The notes beneath the pieces are model-generated. The model saw only the letters and a program-made list of their open reading frames with translations, did not search any database and was not told the DNA's origin. From the NCBI GenBank assembly GCA_028687155.1, contig JAQUAR010000035.1:1-9541 (forward strand): DNA of 9,541 bases, read 5' to 3'. Every line of letters starts with the position of its first letter. Position 1 is the stretch's first letter. The DNA is from Methylacidiphilaceae bacterium (GTDB lineage: Bacteria > Verrucomicrobiota > Verrucomicrobiia > Methylacidiphilales > Methylacidiphilaceae). Below are positions 1 to 6,425 of this stretch, piece after piece. A program made the translations under genes and the position numbers.

Positions 1-882
1 ATTGCCAAGGATCAGGGAGAGCATGCCGAAAGCGAGCAGGAGGATGATCGAGCTGGCCAAGACCCCGGTCGCGTAATGCGGCTGGAGAAAGAGCCGGACG
101 TCGATGAGCGGCTCTTTCTGGCCTAGCTCCCAGATCGCAAAGACGACCAGGGACAGAACGCCGACCGCTGCCAGAACGATCACGAAGGTTGAGTTATACC
201 AGTCCTCGTCCTGCCCCCGAACGGTCATAGCCTGAAGGGAGAGCATGGACAACAGCACGAAGCCAAGGCCCGCCCAATCGAACCGGTAGGGCACGCGCTC
301 TTCCCGCCGGCGGGGGAGAACCGCCCAGAGGAGGCCGCCAAAAAAAAGATGGAATAGAGCCGCGATGACGAAAAACGCACGCCAGCCCACTGCCTCTTCT
401 ATAAGGGCACCGATGTTGGGGCCAAAGGCAAAAGTGCTCACCAAGAGCAGGCCGAAGCCCGTGATGACATTGGACCAGTGTTCGACGGGATGGAGGCGCA
501 GCGTCATGAATTGGGCGAGGATCATCGCCATTCCTGAAAAGAAGCCGAGCAGGAGCCGAAGCGCGAGGAAGAGGTAGAAATCGCTGAATCGTCCGCAGAG
601 AAAGGAGACCGCACTTAGGCCGAAGCAGGAGGCGAGCAGCGAGGGAATCGACCGGAAGCGGCGGGAAACAAAGGGGGCCAGGAACATCCCCAAGGCCCTT
701 CCCGCAAAGAAGACCGCCGAAGTCCAGGAGCCATGGCTTGGGCTCTGCCCCATATCGCCCACCGTGTAGAGATTAAACGCCGCATAGGAGGAAGAGCCGT
801 AAAGGGCGAGGAGGAACTCCAAGGGGAGAACGAGATGGACGGTCCAGAAGCGCCAGCCGCGCAGGGCGATTTCGGGTTTCAT
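1..882 (-). CDS. MFS multidrug efflux transporter, DHA2/EmrB-like (partial, C-terminus outside window)
   Basis: This is the inner-membrane proton-driven pump of a three-part efflux system. The first 294 residues are in the window; the frame stays open to base 1, so roughly the second half of a usual ~500-residue DHA2 protein is missing. Hydrophobic segments run from about residue 12 onward. Visible family marks are GSWTSAVFFAGRALG (51-65), the motif-C-like FGPNIGALI followed by GWRAFF (153-171), and the region around DWYN...VFAIWEL...PLIDVRLF (227-265), which is typical of 14-helix DHA2 transporters of the EmrB/QacA type. The ATG at 882 has GGAG-like purines about 8 bases upstream and follows the adaptor stop by 13 bp, so the two are surely co-transcribed. 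The substrate cannot be read from the sequence. Family assignment is firm; the exact EmrB orthology is an inference from the neighbouring EmrA-like gene. Confidence 0.9.
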   Translation of the reverse strand, partial: MKPEIALRGWRFWTVHLVLPLEFLLALYGSSSYAAFNLYTVGDMGQSPSHGSWTSAVFFAGRALGMFLAPFVSRRFRSIPSLLASCFGLSAVSFLCGRFSDFYLFLALRLLLGFFSGMAMILAQFMTLRLHPVEHWSNVITGFGLLLVSTFAFGPNIGALIEEAVGWRAFFVIAALFHLFFGGLLWAVLPRRREERVPYRFDWAGLGFVLLSMLSLQAMTVRGQDEDWYNSTFVIVLAAVGVLSLVVFAIWELGQKEPLIDVRLFLQPHYATGVLASSIILLLAFGMLSLILGN

Positions 883-895
883 CGGGTTTCTCCGC

Positions 896-2197
896 TCACG
901 GATCGATTCGAGGAGCCGTTGTGGGGGCCGGGGTTCCGGAAGGATCGCTCCTTTCTCTCGATCCTTCGGTCGGAACCGAAGGATGGGGAGCACGCCGGTT
1001 GGCCGCGATGATCTGCTCGATCCTCTCTTCCGCGCCGAGAAGCTGCTGTTCGTAAAAAGGCGCTTCGTAATTTGCCTTGGGGAAACGCGTCAAAGAATCG
1101 AGGACCGAGCTTCCCCGCTCGCTGACGTGAATTGCCGTCACGGCGGAAAGTCCGGGGCGGAGCGGGTTGGCGCGAAGCTCTTTTTCCGAAAGACGAATCC
1201 GCACGGGCACGCGTTCCACGATGTGAATATAGTTTCCCGTGGCGTTTTCGGGCGGAAGCAGCCCAAAGACGCTTCCCGTCCCGGCTCCAATCCCTTCCAC
1301 GACTCCATGGTAGCGCAGATGACGGCCGTACAGGTCGATCGAGATCCGCACCCCCTGACCCGGACGGACCCGTCGTAGCTCCCTCTCCCGGTAATTGGCT
1401 TCAACCCAAAGATAGTCGAGCGGGACGACGGCCATGAGAGAGGTTTCCGGATGGACCTCGTCTCCCGGCTGAACGCGACGGTTGGCAACGAAGCCCGCAA
1501 CGGGAGCCCGAACTTCCCGGCGGACGTAATCCAGATAGGCCCTCTTGAGGATGCTTGCGGCTCCGAGGACCTCCGGATGGCGCTCTACGGTCGTCCGTCG
1601 AATCTGTGCCTCTGCCGCTTGCAGGTCCGCCTCGGCCTCCCGAACGGTCGCTTCCAGCTCCCGGATCTGGCACTCGGTATCGTCAACCTGTTGGGCCGGA
1701 ATCGCCCCGTACGGCGCGACCGCCCGGTAGCGCTCCAGATCATGCTGGAGCCGCTCCAGCCGCGCCTTCTGGGCCAAGATGCGCTGTTTGTCGAGAGCGG
1801 CCTGACTGAAGAGACCTTCCACTCGCCGGACCGCTTCGCCTAACCTCGCTTCCGCCCCTTCCAAGGCCACTCGGGAATCGAGTCCGTCTAAGCGGACGAG
1901 CACCGCACCCTGTCGGACAAATTGCGTGTTCTCGTAGCGCACTTCGACGACCGTACCGTTCACTTGGGATTTCACCGGAACGAGATTACCGGTCACATAG
2001 GCATCGTTGGTTACGACCCAGCGGCTGAGGAAAAGCCACCACCAGACAAGCAAAACCACCAAGCCAAGCACGCCCGCTCCAGTGACCAGGAGCAGCCGCC
2101 GGTTGCGAATCACCTGCCGCCGATACCGCGGAGGCGTTCGAGCCAGCACGTTTCGGGCTACGCGATGCCGCCACCGCTCCCAAAGCTCCCGGATCAT
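896..2197 (-). CDS. EmrA-like HlyD-family membrane-fusion (adaptor) protein
   Basis: Periplasmic adaptor that links the MFS pump to an outer-membrane channel. From the ATG at 2197 it is 433 residues, with a basic N-terminus, one membrane anchor at about 35-57, and the first lipoyl half-motif at 63-105 (TNDAYVTGNLVPVKSQVNG). A long helical hairpin follows to about 225, then the second lipoyl half (APVAGFVANRRVQPGDEV, 231-248). The stretch GTGSVFGLLPPENATGN (306-322), then IVERVPVRI and NPLRPGLS, closely matches the signature of E. coli EmrA. The last ~70 residues are a variable Pro/Ser/Thr-rich tail. Start choice: the frame opens at a GTG (2230), but that codon overlaps the stop of the tnpB remnant; the ATG at 2197 has AGGA six bases upstream, so I prefer it. 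The IS remnant ends within about 35 bp of this start, so the native leader has probably been replaced. Confidence 0.92.
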   Translation of the reverse strand: MIRELWERWRHRVARNVLARTPPRYRRQVIRNRRLLLVTGAGVLGLVVLLVWWWLFLSRWVVTNDAYVTGNLVPVKSQVNGTVVEVRYENTQFVRQGAVLVRLDGLDSRVALEGAEARLGEAVRRVEGLFSQAALDKQRILAQKARLERLQHDLERYRAVAPYGAIPAQQVDDTECQIRELEATVREAEADLQAAEAQIRRTTVERHPEVLGAASILKRAYLDYVRREVRAPVAGFVANRRVQPGDEVHPETSLMAVVPLDYLWVEANYRERELRRVRPGQGVRISIDLYGRHLRYHGVVEGIGAGTGSVFGLLPPENATGNYIHIVERVPVRIRLSEKELRANPLRPGLSAVTAIHVSERGSSVLDSLTRFPKANYEAPFYEQQLLGAEERIEQIIAANRRAPHPSVPTEGSRERSDPSGTPAPTTAPRIDP

Positions 2198-2229
2198 AAC
2201 CGTTCCTAAAACCATAGACGACCATTCCA

Positions 2230-2962
2230 CTACCAGGGAAGATCATCCAGGACGCCGGCCGAACAGTGCTGCTGACGCTTCGCGTGCCGGGATTTCGCCG
2301 GCAAAGCCCGGGTAGCGCCTAATGCCCGCGCTTTTGGGAGCAGAGGCGCGGAAAGCAAACGGTTGCCTCCCGACCGGGCATGCGCCGCTTTGCGCCTTTT
2401 CCGGACGCCCGACCAGAACGACCATACCTGCTTCGCCCGATTCCTCGCGGGTAGGTCGAAGGTGAGCGTGAACCGTCCATTGTGGGTCGGCGCGACCGCC
2501 TCCCGCAAGGCGAAGTGTCACCAGAGGAATAGGTTGCGCCTCGACGCTCGCGAACAGCCGCCCCCCCTCCCGGTCCCGCACGAAGCGGTAGCTCACCGCA
2601 GATCCCTCCCGCTTGCGGACGAGCTTTCCCGTCTTGGTCGGAGCGGTCACGATCCGGCTGGCGGAGAGCGCCTGAAGGATCGCCTCCTGGCCGTGGGCGA
2701 AGTGCACGTCCTCCAGCACCAGATGCTTGCTCGGGCCTCCCGATCCGTCCGGCAGCCGCAACCGCAGCCGCAGGCTGCCGTCCGAGGCGGCTACCGCTTG
2801 GCAGGACTGGTTGCCCGATGTCTCATCCTTCGATCCGAGCAGAAAGAACTGGCTGCTCCGCTGTGCCCGCCCGTGGAGCGCCGCATAGGCGTCGAGCGAT
2901 TCCGCTTGCTCGTCCGTCAGCCTCAAACGGGTCTGATAGGTGAAAACCGGGAGCTTACTCAT
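2230..2962 (-). pseudogene. tnpB: tnpB remnant (IS607/IS605-type RNA-guided nuclease) with two internal deletions and a frame change
   Basis: TnpB is the RNA-guided nuclease accessory of IS200/IS605 and IS607 elements. Three blocks remain. The N-terminus starts MSKLPVFTYQTRLRLTDEQ (36 residues). It runs directly into a middle block beginning SQFFLLGSKDET, which continues to about PIPLVT (residue 149, base 2516). A C-terminal block in the next frame (about 2508-2230) reads GRFTLTFDLPARNRAKQVW and ends CSAGVLDDLPW. From memory of this TnpB-related group, full proteins run to several hundred residues, with about 100 residues between the first two blocks and the RuvC-like catalytic part (GVD-type Asp, Glu, Asp) between the second and third. 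None of that catalytic part is found here. In its own frame the protein reads on as unrelated residues to a stop at 2243. It is a dead gene; whether the 3' RNA segment is still made is unknown. Confidence 0.85.
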
Positions 2963-3092
2963 CGAGGGCTTCCATGGAAGAAACTACCTCGCCGGTTTGC
3001 GGGCCTCCGCTCCTTGGAGAAGGCTACCCCCGCATCTTCCCAGTTGCTCGCGCTGTTCGGAAAAACGGGGAGCTTACTCATGGATCGCTTCC
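2942..3092 (-). repeat. Duplicated tnpA-end/tnpB-start junction inside the IS remnant
   Basis: Two near-identical ~32-bp stretches lie in direct orientation: 3060-3092 and 2942-2973. Both hold ATGAGTAAGCTCCC, that is, the tnpA stop TAA overlapping a tnpB start that encodes MSKLPVF. The two ATGs (3081 and 2962) are 119 bp apart. The upstream copy ends a tnpA frame (EAIHE then stop) and goes on for only seven recognisable TnpB residues. The downstream copy is also preceded by a tnpA-like tail (EALDE then stop) and continues into a longer tnpB fragment. The roughly 85 bp between them match nothing I recognise in any frame. Confidence 0.75.
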
Positions 3093-3639
3093 AGCGCCTT
3101 CTTAGCGCGGTTCTTGACGGGTCGCTTTCCGTAAAGCCTGGCACACAGGGAAACGATGACCTCGTGCAGGTCGCGCACGATGTCGTCGGTCCTCTCGTCC
3201 GAATCCACCACCAGGACCGATCGGCTCTGCGCGGCCAATGCCGCTTCCATGTACTCGAATCCGAAGCGCATCCGCCGGTCCCGATGCTCGACCAGGATGA
3301 CGCCAATCTTCGGGACCCGCGCAGCAGCCCGATCATTCCTTTCCGATGGCCGTTCCAAACCCGAGCCCACCTCCTTGACGGCCTTGACGATCGGCAAACG
3401 CTTGGTTGAGCGCGAACTCGGAGAGCCCAAGCCAATGGCCGGTCCAGATCCGCCTTCTGATCGGCGCTGGATACCCGCGCACAGAGGGCGACTCCGTTGG
3501 GTTGTGCCGCCTCCGCATGCACGATCACCGTTCCGGTCGGCATCTGCTCGGCCGGAACCGGTAAACGCCCCTCCTTCCCCATCCGCCAAGCCGTTCGATA
3601 GCAAACGCCCTGCCGCTTGGCCCAGACACTCAACTTTAC
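3074..3639 (-). pseudogene. tnpA: tnpA remnant: IS607-family serine recombinase with several frameshifts
   Basis: This encodes the IS607 transposase: a MerR-like helix-turn-helix DNA-binding part followed by a serine-recombinase catalytic domain. Pieces of the protein lie in all three minus-strand frames. Frame one has SVWAKRQGVCYRTAWRM to about ADLDRPLAW, including the catalytic ARVSS motif near base 3470. Frame two has LSEFALNQ. Frame three has LPIVKAVKEVGSGL. Frame one returns with NGHRKGMIGLLR. Frame three resumes with PKIGVILVEHRDR and continues to KNRAKKALEAIHE and the stop at 3074. That needs at least four indels. The expected ATG before KLSVW reads GTA (3639-3637), so the start is lost too, leaving only a TTG at 3633. 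Reassembled, the product would be about 190 residues, normal for the family. Confidence 0.88.
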
Positions 3640-3647
3640 TTGAATAT

Positions 3648-3677
3648 ATTATTACCATTAACAATCTTATATGTCCA
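3648..3677 (-). promoter_or_regulatory. Possible sigma70-type promoter in the AT-rich IS end, pointing toward emrA/emrB-like genes
   Basis: Reading the minus strand, TGGACA (3677-3672, five of six to TTGACA) is followed after 18 bases by AATAAT (3653-3648, five of six to TATAAT). It sits in a sharply AT-rich island (about 3632-3690) in otherwise GC-rich DNA, just past the channel-gene stop. AT-rich DNA gives such matches by chance, so this is only a candidate. Confidence 0.3.
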
Positions 3678-3681
3678 TATA

Positions 3682-5322
3682 TTATTTCACTGTTGAGAGC
3701 TCATTGCGCGGCCATTCCGGAATGGTGGCAGGTTCGAACCCCCCGCCTAAGGCGACCAGCAGACCCACGGCGGAATCCACGTGCTGGGCATGCCGAACGC
3801 TCAGCCGGGTTTCCGCCTCCGCCAGCCGGTACTGCATCTCGAGCAGATCTTGACGCACGTTGAGCCCGGAGGCAAAGAGGCGTCGCGAAAGATCGACGTT
3901 GGCCTGCGCAGCCTTCACTGCTCTCTCCTGCGCCTCCAGGTCCTTGGCCGCTTCTTGCCAGTAGGCCAGTGAGTCGGCGACCTGCTGCAGCGCCGAAAGC
4001 AGGACGCTGTTATATCGTTCCACAGCGATATGGTACTCTTCGGCAACCGTTTCCAGTTGCGCCGTCAAGCGGCCGCCTTGGAAGATCGGCAGCGTGATCG
4101 CAGGCCCGATCATGTACATCAGCGGAAGAGCCGGGTTGAGGAAGAGTGTTGAAAAGTTGAGGGTCTGAAAGCCGAACCAGGCGACCAGGTTGAGGTTTGG
4201 ATAGAACTCGGTCTTGGCGATTTTTAATTGATTCGCGGCCGCCTGTGCCCGCCAGCAGGCCACGGCGACGTCAGGGCGGTGGCCAAGAAGATCGAAGGCG
4301 ATCCGTTCGGGCAGCGGAAACCGGCGGGGGAAGCTCGCCTCGGAGATCACGAGCGCCTTGCCCCAATCCGGTCCCTGTCCCGCCAGCCGAGCAATCTCGT
4401 GCCTTAGGGTTTGGCACTCTCGCTCCAGCCCGGCCACATCTTGACGGGCCGTTTCCAACCGCTCCTCGGCCGTATGCACCGGAAAGAGGCTGTCGACCCC
4501 GCGAGAGCCGCGTACCTGGGAAAGAGAGAGCAGTTCGCCGGCGATACTCTCCCGCTGCCGTGCCAAGCGAAGCTCCTCTTCCGCAGCCACCAGACGCACG
4601 TAGCGTCGGGCGACGGTGGCGCCGAGCAGCAGTCGGGCCACGGCGACTTCCGACTCCTCCGCCCGGGCCTCCCCTATGGCCGCACGGACCCGGGCACGGT
4701 CTTCCCCCCAGAGATCGACATGATAATTAGTGAACGTGGGGATGATATCCCAAAAGAGGAACGAGTTTCCCCCGAAGGGACCGAAGAAGCTCGAACCGGG
4801 AAATCCCCAGACCCCGAAGACCGAATTGGCCAACCACGGACGCACTCCGGACGAAGGCAGGTAGCGGCTGCGCGCTCCGGCCGCCATCGCCCAAGCCTGG
4901 TGAACCCGGTCGAGTGTCGCCCGCAGGTCTGGGTTTGACGTCAGCGCAAGGTGCAGGACTTGATCGAGTTCGGGGCACTTGAGGCCGCGCCACCAGAAGT
5001 TTTGCGGCCATTCGGCGGTGATGGAGACCGCCTCCGGCGCGACGGAAGCGACCGTAGCGGCCATCGCAGGAGGAGCCATCGGAATGGCAGGCTTGCTGTC
5101 TTTCGGAAGGTAGGCGCAGCCGGTCAGGGATAGGGAGGCCGCGGCGATCCAGATCCCTGGCAGAAGCAGCTCTTTTCGTCGTCTCGCGTTTCGATTCGGG
5201 CTCTGCGGTAGAGACCTCCTTCTCGATACCCGTTTTTTTTCGAACACGTAAACCGTTTTGGCGGAAGGGTCCGGGATACACTGGATCGGCCGCCCGGACA
5301 CGCAGGCACGAAAAAGGAGCAT
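3682..5322 (-). CDS. Outer-membrane efflux lipoprotein, NodT/OprM family (TolC-like channel)
   Basis: Trimeric outer-membrane exit duct for the adjacent EmrA/EmrB-like pump. It is 546 residues from the ATG at 5322. A basic RRRKE stretch, the hydrophobic LLLPGIWIAAASLSL and the lipobox LTGC (66-69) give a lipoprotein signal with Cys69 as the lipidated residue. Family motifs follow: QNFWWRGLKCPELDQVLHLAL, YHVDLWGEDRARVRAA, and the second repeat LPERIAFDLLGHRPDVAVA...KTEFYPNLNL. The C-terminus (SAVGLLVALGGGFE) is normal and then runs up to the IS end, which may supply the last residues and the stop. The N-terminal lead of about 45 residues before the signal is longer than usual. GAGG four bases before ATG 5322 supports that start; an in-frame GTG at 5247 lacks a ribosome site. 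The real start is therefore uncertain. It is first in the efflux locus and probably under the operator-like repeat at 5345-5366. Confidence 0.92.
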   Translation of the reverse strand: MLLFRACVSGRPIQCIPDPSAKTVYVFEKKRVSRRRSLPQSPNRNARRRKELLLPGIWIAAASLSLTGCAYLPKDSKPAIPMAPPAMAATVASVAPEAVSITAEWPQNFWWRGLKCPELDQVLHLALTSNPDLRATLDRVHQAWAMAAGARSRYLPSSGVRPWLANSVFGVWGFPGSSFFGPFGGNSFLFWDIIPTFTNYHVDLWGEDRARVRAAIGEARAEESEVAVARLLLGATVARRYVRLVAAEEELRLARQRESIAGELLSLSQVRGSRGVDSLFPVHTAEERLETARQDVAGLERECQTLRHEIARLAGQGPDWGKALVISEASFPRRFPLPERIAFDLLGHRPDVAVACWRAQAAANQLKIAKTEFYPNLNLVAWFGFQTLNFSTLFLNPALPLMYMIGPAITLPIFQGGRLTAQLETVAEEYHIAVERYNSVLLSALQQVADSLAYWQEAAKDLEAQERAVKAAQANVDLSRRLFASGLNVRQDLLEMQYRLAEAETRLSVRHAQHVDSAVGLLVALGGGFEPATIPEWPRNELSTVK

Positions 5323-5344
5323 CTTTCCTCGATTAGAGAGTAGA

Positions 5345-5366
5345 AGTAAGTAAGCACATACTTACT
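5345..5366. promoter_or_regulatory. Operator-like perfect inverted repeat (TetR/AcrR type)
   Basis: AGTAAGTA (5345-5352) and TACTTACT (5359-5366) are perfect reverse complements around the 6-base spacer agcaca. A second, overlapping pair, GAGAGTA (5336-5342) and TACTCTC (5363-5369), surrounds it. The site ends 22 bp upstream of the channel-gene ATG, where a bound repressor would block transcription or early elongation. Its size and GTAAGTA-type half-sites recall operators of AcrR/TtgR-like TetR repressors of efflux pumps. No regulator gene is in the window, so the binding protein is unknown. Confidence 0.55.
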
Positions 5367-5400
5367 CTCGATCACCCACCGCCCTCTATTTTCTTAATCT

Positions 5401-5435
5401 TCTCGTTATTTGGTCTCTTTATTGTAACGAGACCA
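5401..5435. repeat. Two overlapping, mutually exclusive inverted repeats upstream of the efflux genes
   Basis: TCTCGTTA (5401-5408) pairs with TAACGAGA (5425-5432). TGGTCTC (5411-5417) pairs with GAGACCA (5429-5435). Both pairs are perfect, and they share bases 5429-5432, so a single-stranded RNA could form one hairpin or the other but not both. They lie about 80-110 bp upstream of the channel-gene ATG. They could be a second operator, a leader switch or chance. Confidence 0.45.
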
Positions 5436-5540
5436 GAGACGAATCCTTCATCTGCCGCCCGCCTTTCGCAAGCGCGGTGCGCTACTCCTCCGGCAGCCAT
5501 CCTTCGACCTATGGCACTTTCGGGAATACCGGTTCCCCTA

Positions 5541-5575
5541 GGGCGGCCTTGCCCAAAGCCTGGACAAAGCCGCCC
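5541..5575 (-). terminator. Strong hairpin after the hydrolase gene (terminator-like but without a U tract)
   Basis: In minus-strand RNA, GGGCGGCUUUGUCC (5575-5562) pairs over all 14 positions with GGGCAAGGCCGCCC (5554-5541) around a 7-base loop; two of the pairs are G-U. In plus-strand RNA the same two positions become C-A mismatches, so the structure suits the minus-strand transcript. It begins 38 bp after the hydrolase stop. No run of U follows, so it may be a 3'-end stabiliser or a pause hairpin and not a classical intrinsic terminator. Confidence 0.5.
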
Positions 5576-5612
5576 GCGAAAGATCGCATCAGGTTCCTTG
5601 TAGCTTCTCAGC

Positions 5613-6350
5613 CTAGGGCTTCAACTCCGAAATCCACCCGGCGACGGCGTTCGCCATAGCCGTGGCATGCCCTTCGGGAAAGAGATGGTCCGCGCCGGGA
5701 ATCTCGACGAGCCGCTTCGGCTCCGCGGCGACGGCAAAAAGATCCCGCGAGTCTTGGGGAGGAACCACGTCGTCGGCAAGGCCGTGGACGAAGAGCCAGG
5801 GGACTTGGAGCTTTCGAGCCACTTCCACGACGTTACCGATCCGGTTCATATCGTCGATCAAGGCGCGGGAAAGCGGAAATTGCGGCATCTCCCACATGCA
5901 ACCCGCTCCCGGGGTGACATCGCTGAACTCGCGCTTGGCGAAGGCGGCGGAATCGGCCATTCCTGCGAGGGAGATCAAAAAATGAATCCGAGGATCTTGG
6001 CTCGCGCGCAGGACCCCCACGAGTGCGCCCAGGCTATGGCCCGCATAACCGACATGCCACTCTCCCAGCGTATCCAGAACCGAGCCCAAGTCCCCTACTT
6101 CCTTGGTGGCGGTAAACTCCTCAAACTTCCCTTCCGAAGCCCCGTTCCCGGAAAAGGAAAAACGTAGAGAATGGATGCCATGGCGGGAAAGGACATTGGA
6201 GAGCTCGATCAACATCGGCCTGTCCTTATGGGCGGTGATGCCATGACCGATCACGACTAGGGTCGGATTATCGGGCGATCCTCCCTGGTAGGCGAAGTCG
6301 AGTCGTTCCCCTTGGGCATTGCGAATTTCGTTCGGAATCGATCGTTTCAT
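5613..6350 (-). CDS. Alpha/beta hydrolase (serine esterase/peptidase-like)
   Basis: Probable cytoplasmic serine hydrolase, substrate unknown; there is no signal peptide. From the ATG at 6350 it is 245 residues; an ATG five codons upstream (6365) is also possible but has no ribosome site, while GGGA precedes 6350. Numbered from the upstream Met, the fold marks are the HG oxyanion loop (GHGITAHKDRP, 40-50), the nucleophile elbow GHSLG (109-113, Ser111), the acid in HGLADDVVPP (Asp198) and the base in GADHLF (His227). The triad is complete and the length is normal for small single-domain members resembling COG1073-type hydrolases. It follows the DUF2017-like gene by about 75 bp on the same strand and may share the clpS transcript. 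No link to protein degradation is shown by the sequence itself. Confidence 0.88.
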   Translation of the reverse strand: MKRSIPNEIRNAQGERLDFAYQGGSPDNPTLVVIGHGITAHKDRPMLIELSNVLSRHGIHSLRFSFSGNGASEGKFEEFTATKEVGDLGSVLDTLGEWHVGYAGHSLGALVGVLRASQDPRIHFLISLAGMADSAAFAKREFSDVTPGAGCMWEMPQFPLSRALIDDMNRIGNVVEVARKLQVPWLFVHGLADDVVPPQDSRDLFAVAAEPKRLVEIPGADHLFPEGHATAMANAVAGWISELKP

Positions 6351-6425
6351 GATCCCGTTTACCATGGTTGCGAGGAGGATCGCAACTACGGGAGCTTTGA
6401 TTTCCAGACGAAATCCGCAACCTCC

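Larger units (their letters stand above)
2230..3681 (-). mobile_element. Decayed IS607-family insertion sequence (possibly two merged copies)
   Basis: The order is the usual one for IS607: a serine-recombinase gene (tnpA) followed and slightly overlapped by tnpB. Both genes are broken, so the element cannot move by itself. The left boundary is taken at the tnpB stop (2230) and the right boundary at the AT-rich stretch next to the efflux-channel stop (about 3681). IS607 elements make no target duplication and have poorly defined ends, so the borders are approximate. The element lies between the outer-membrane channel gene and the adaptor gene, in the same orientation as both, and has split what was probably one efflux operon. 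Confidence 0.85.
5323..5612. other. 290-bp intergenic region with several inverted repeats
   Basis: This lies between the hydrolase stop and the channel-gene start, both on the minus strand. No protein gene that I recognise is in it. The part nearest the channel gene (5331-5435) is AT-richer and holds the operator-like palindrome and two overlapping inverted repeats, so it is probably the promoter region of the efflux genes. The part nearest the hydrolase holds a strong hairpin (5541-5575). A 26-codon minus-strand frame (MRSFAGGFVQALGK...) crosses that hairpin but resembles nothing known to me and has no clear ribosome site. Confidence 0.6.

Noticed and set aside
2230..2962. A domesticated nuclease-dead TnpB repressor (TldR-like)
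   Set aside because: Such repressors keep a full-length, readable frame with only the catalytic residues changed. Here large parts are deleted and the frame is broken.
2363..3409. A 348-codon open frame on the plus strand
   Set aside because: It runs antisense across the tnpA/tnpB remnants, whose protein motifs are clear on the minus strand.
3727..3745. GGTTCGAACC, like a tRNA T-arm
   Set aside because: No acceptor, D or anticodon arms surround it; the bases encode the GGFEP end of the efflux channel.
5477..5659. A 60-codon plus-strand frame in the intergenic region
   Set aside because: Low-complexity Arg/Pro/Ser composition, no ribosome site, and overlap with the end of the hydrolase gene.
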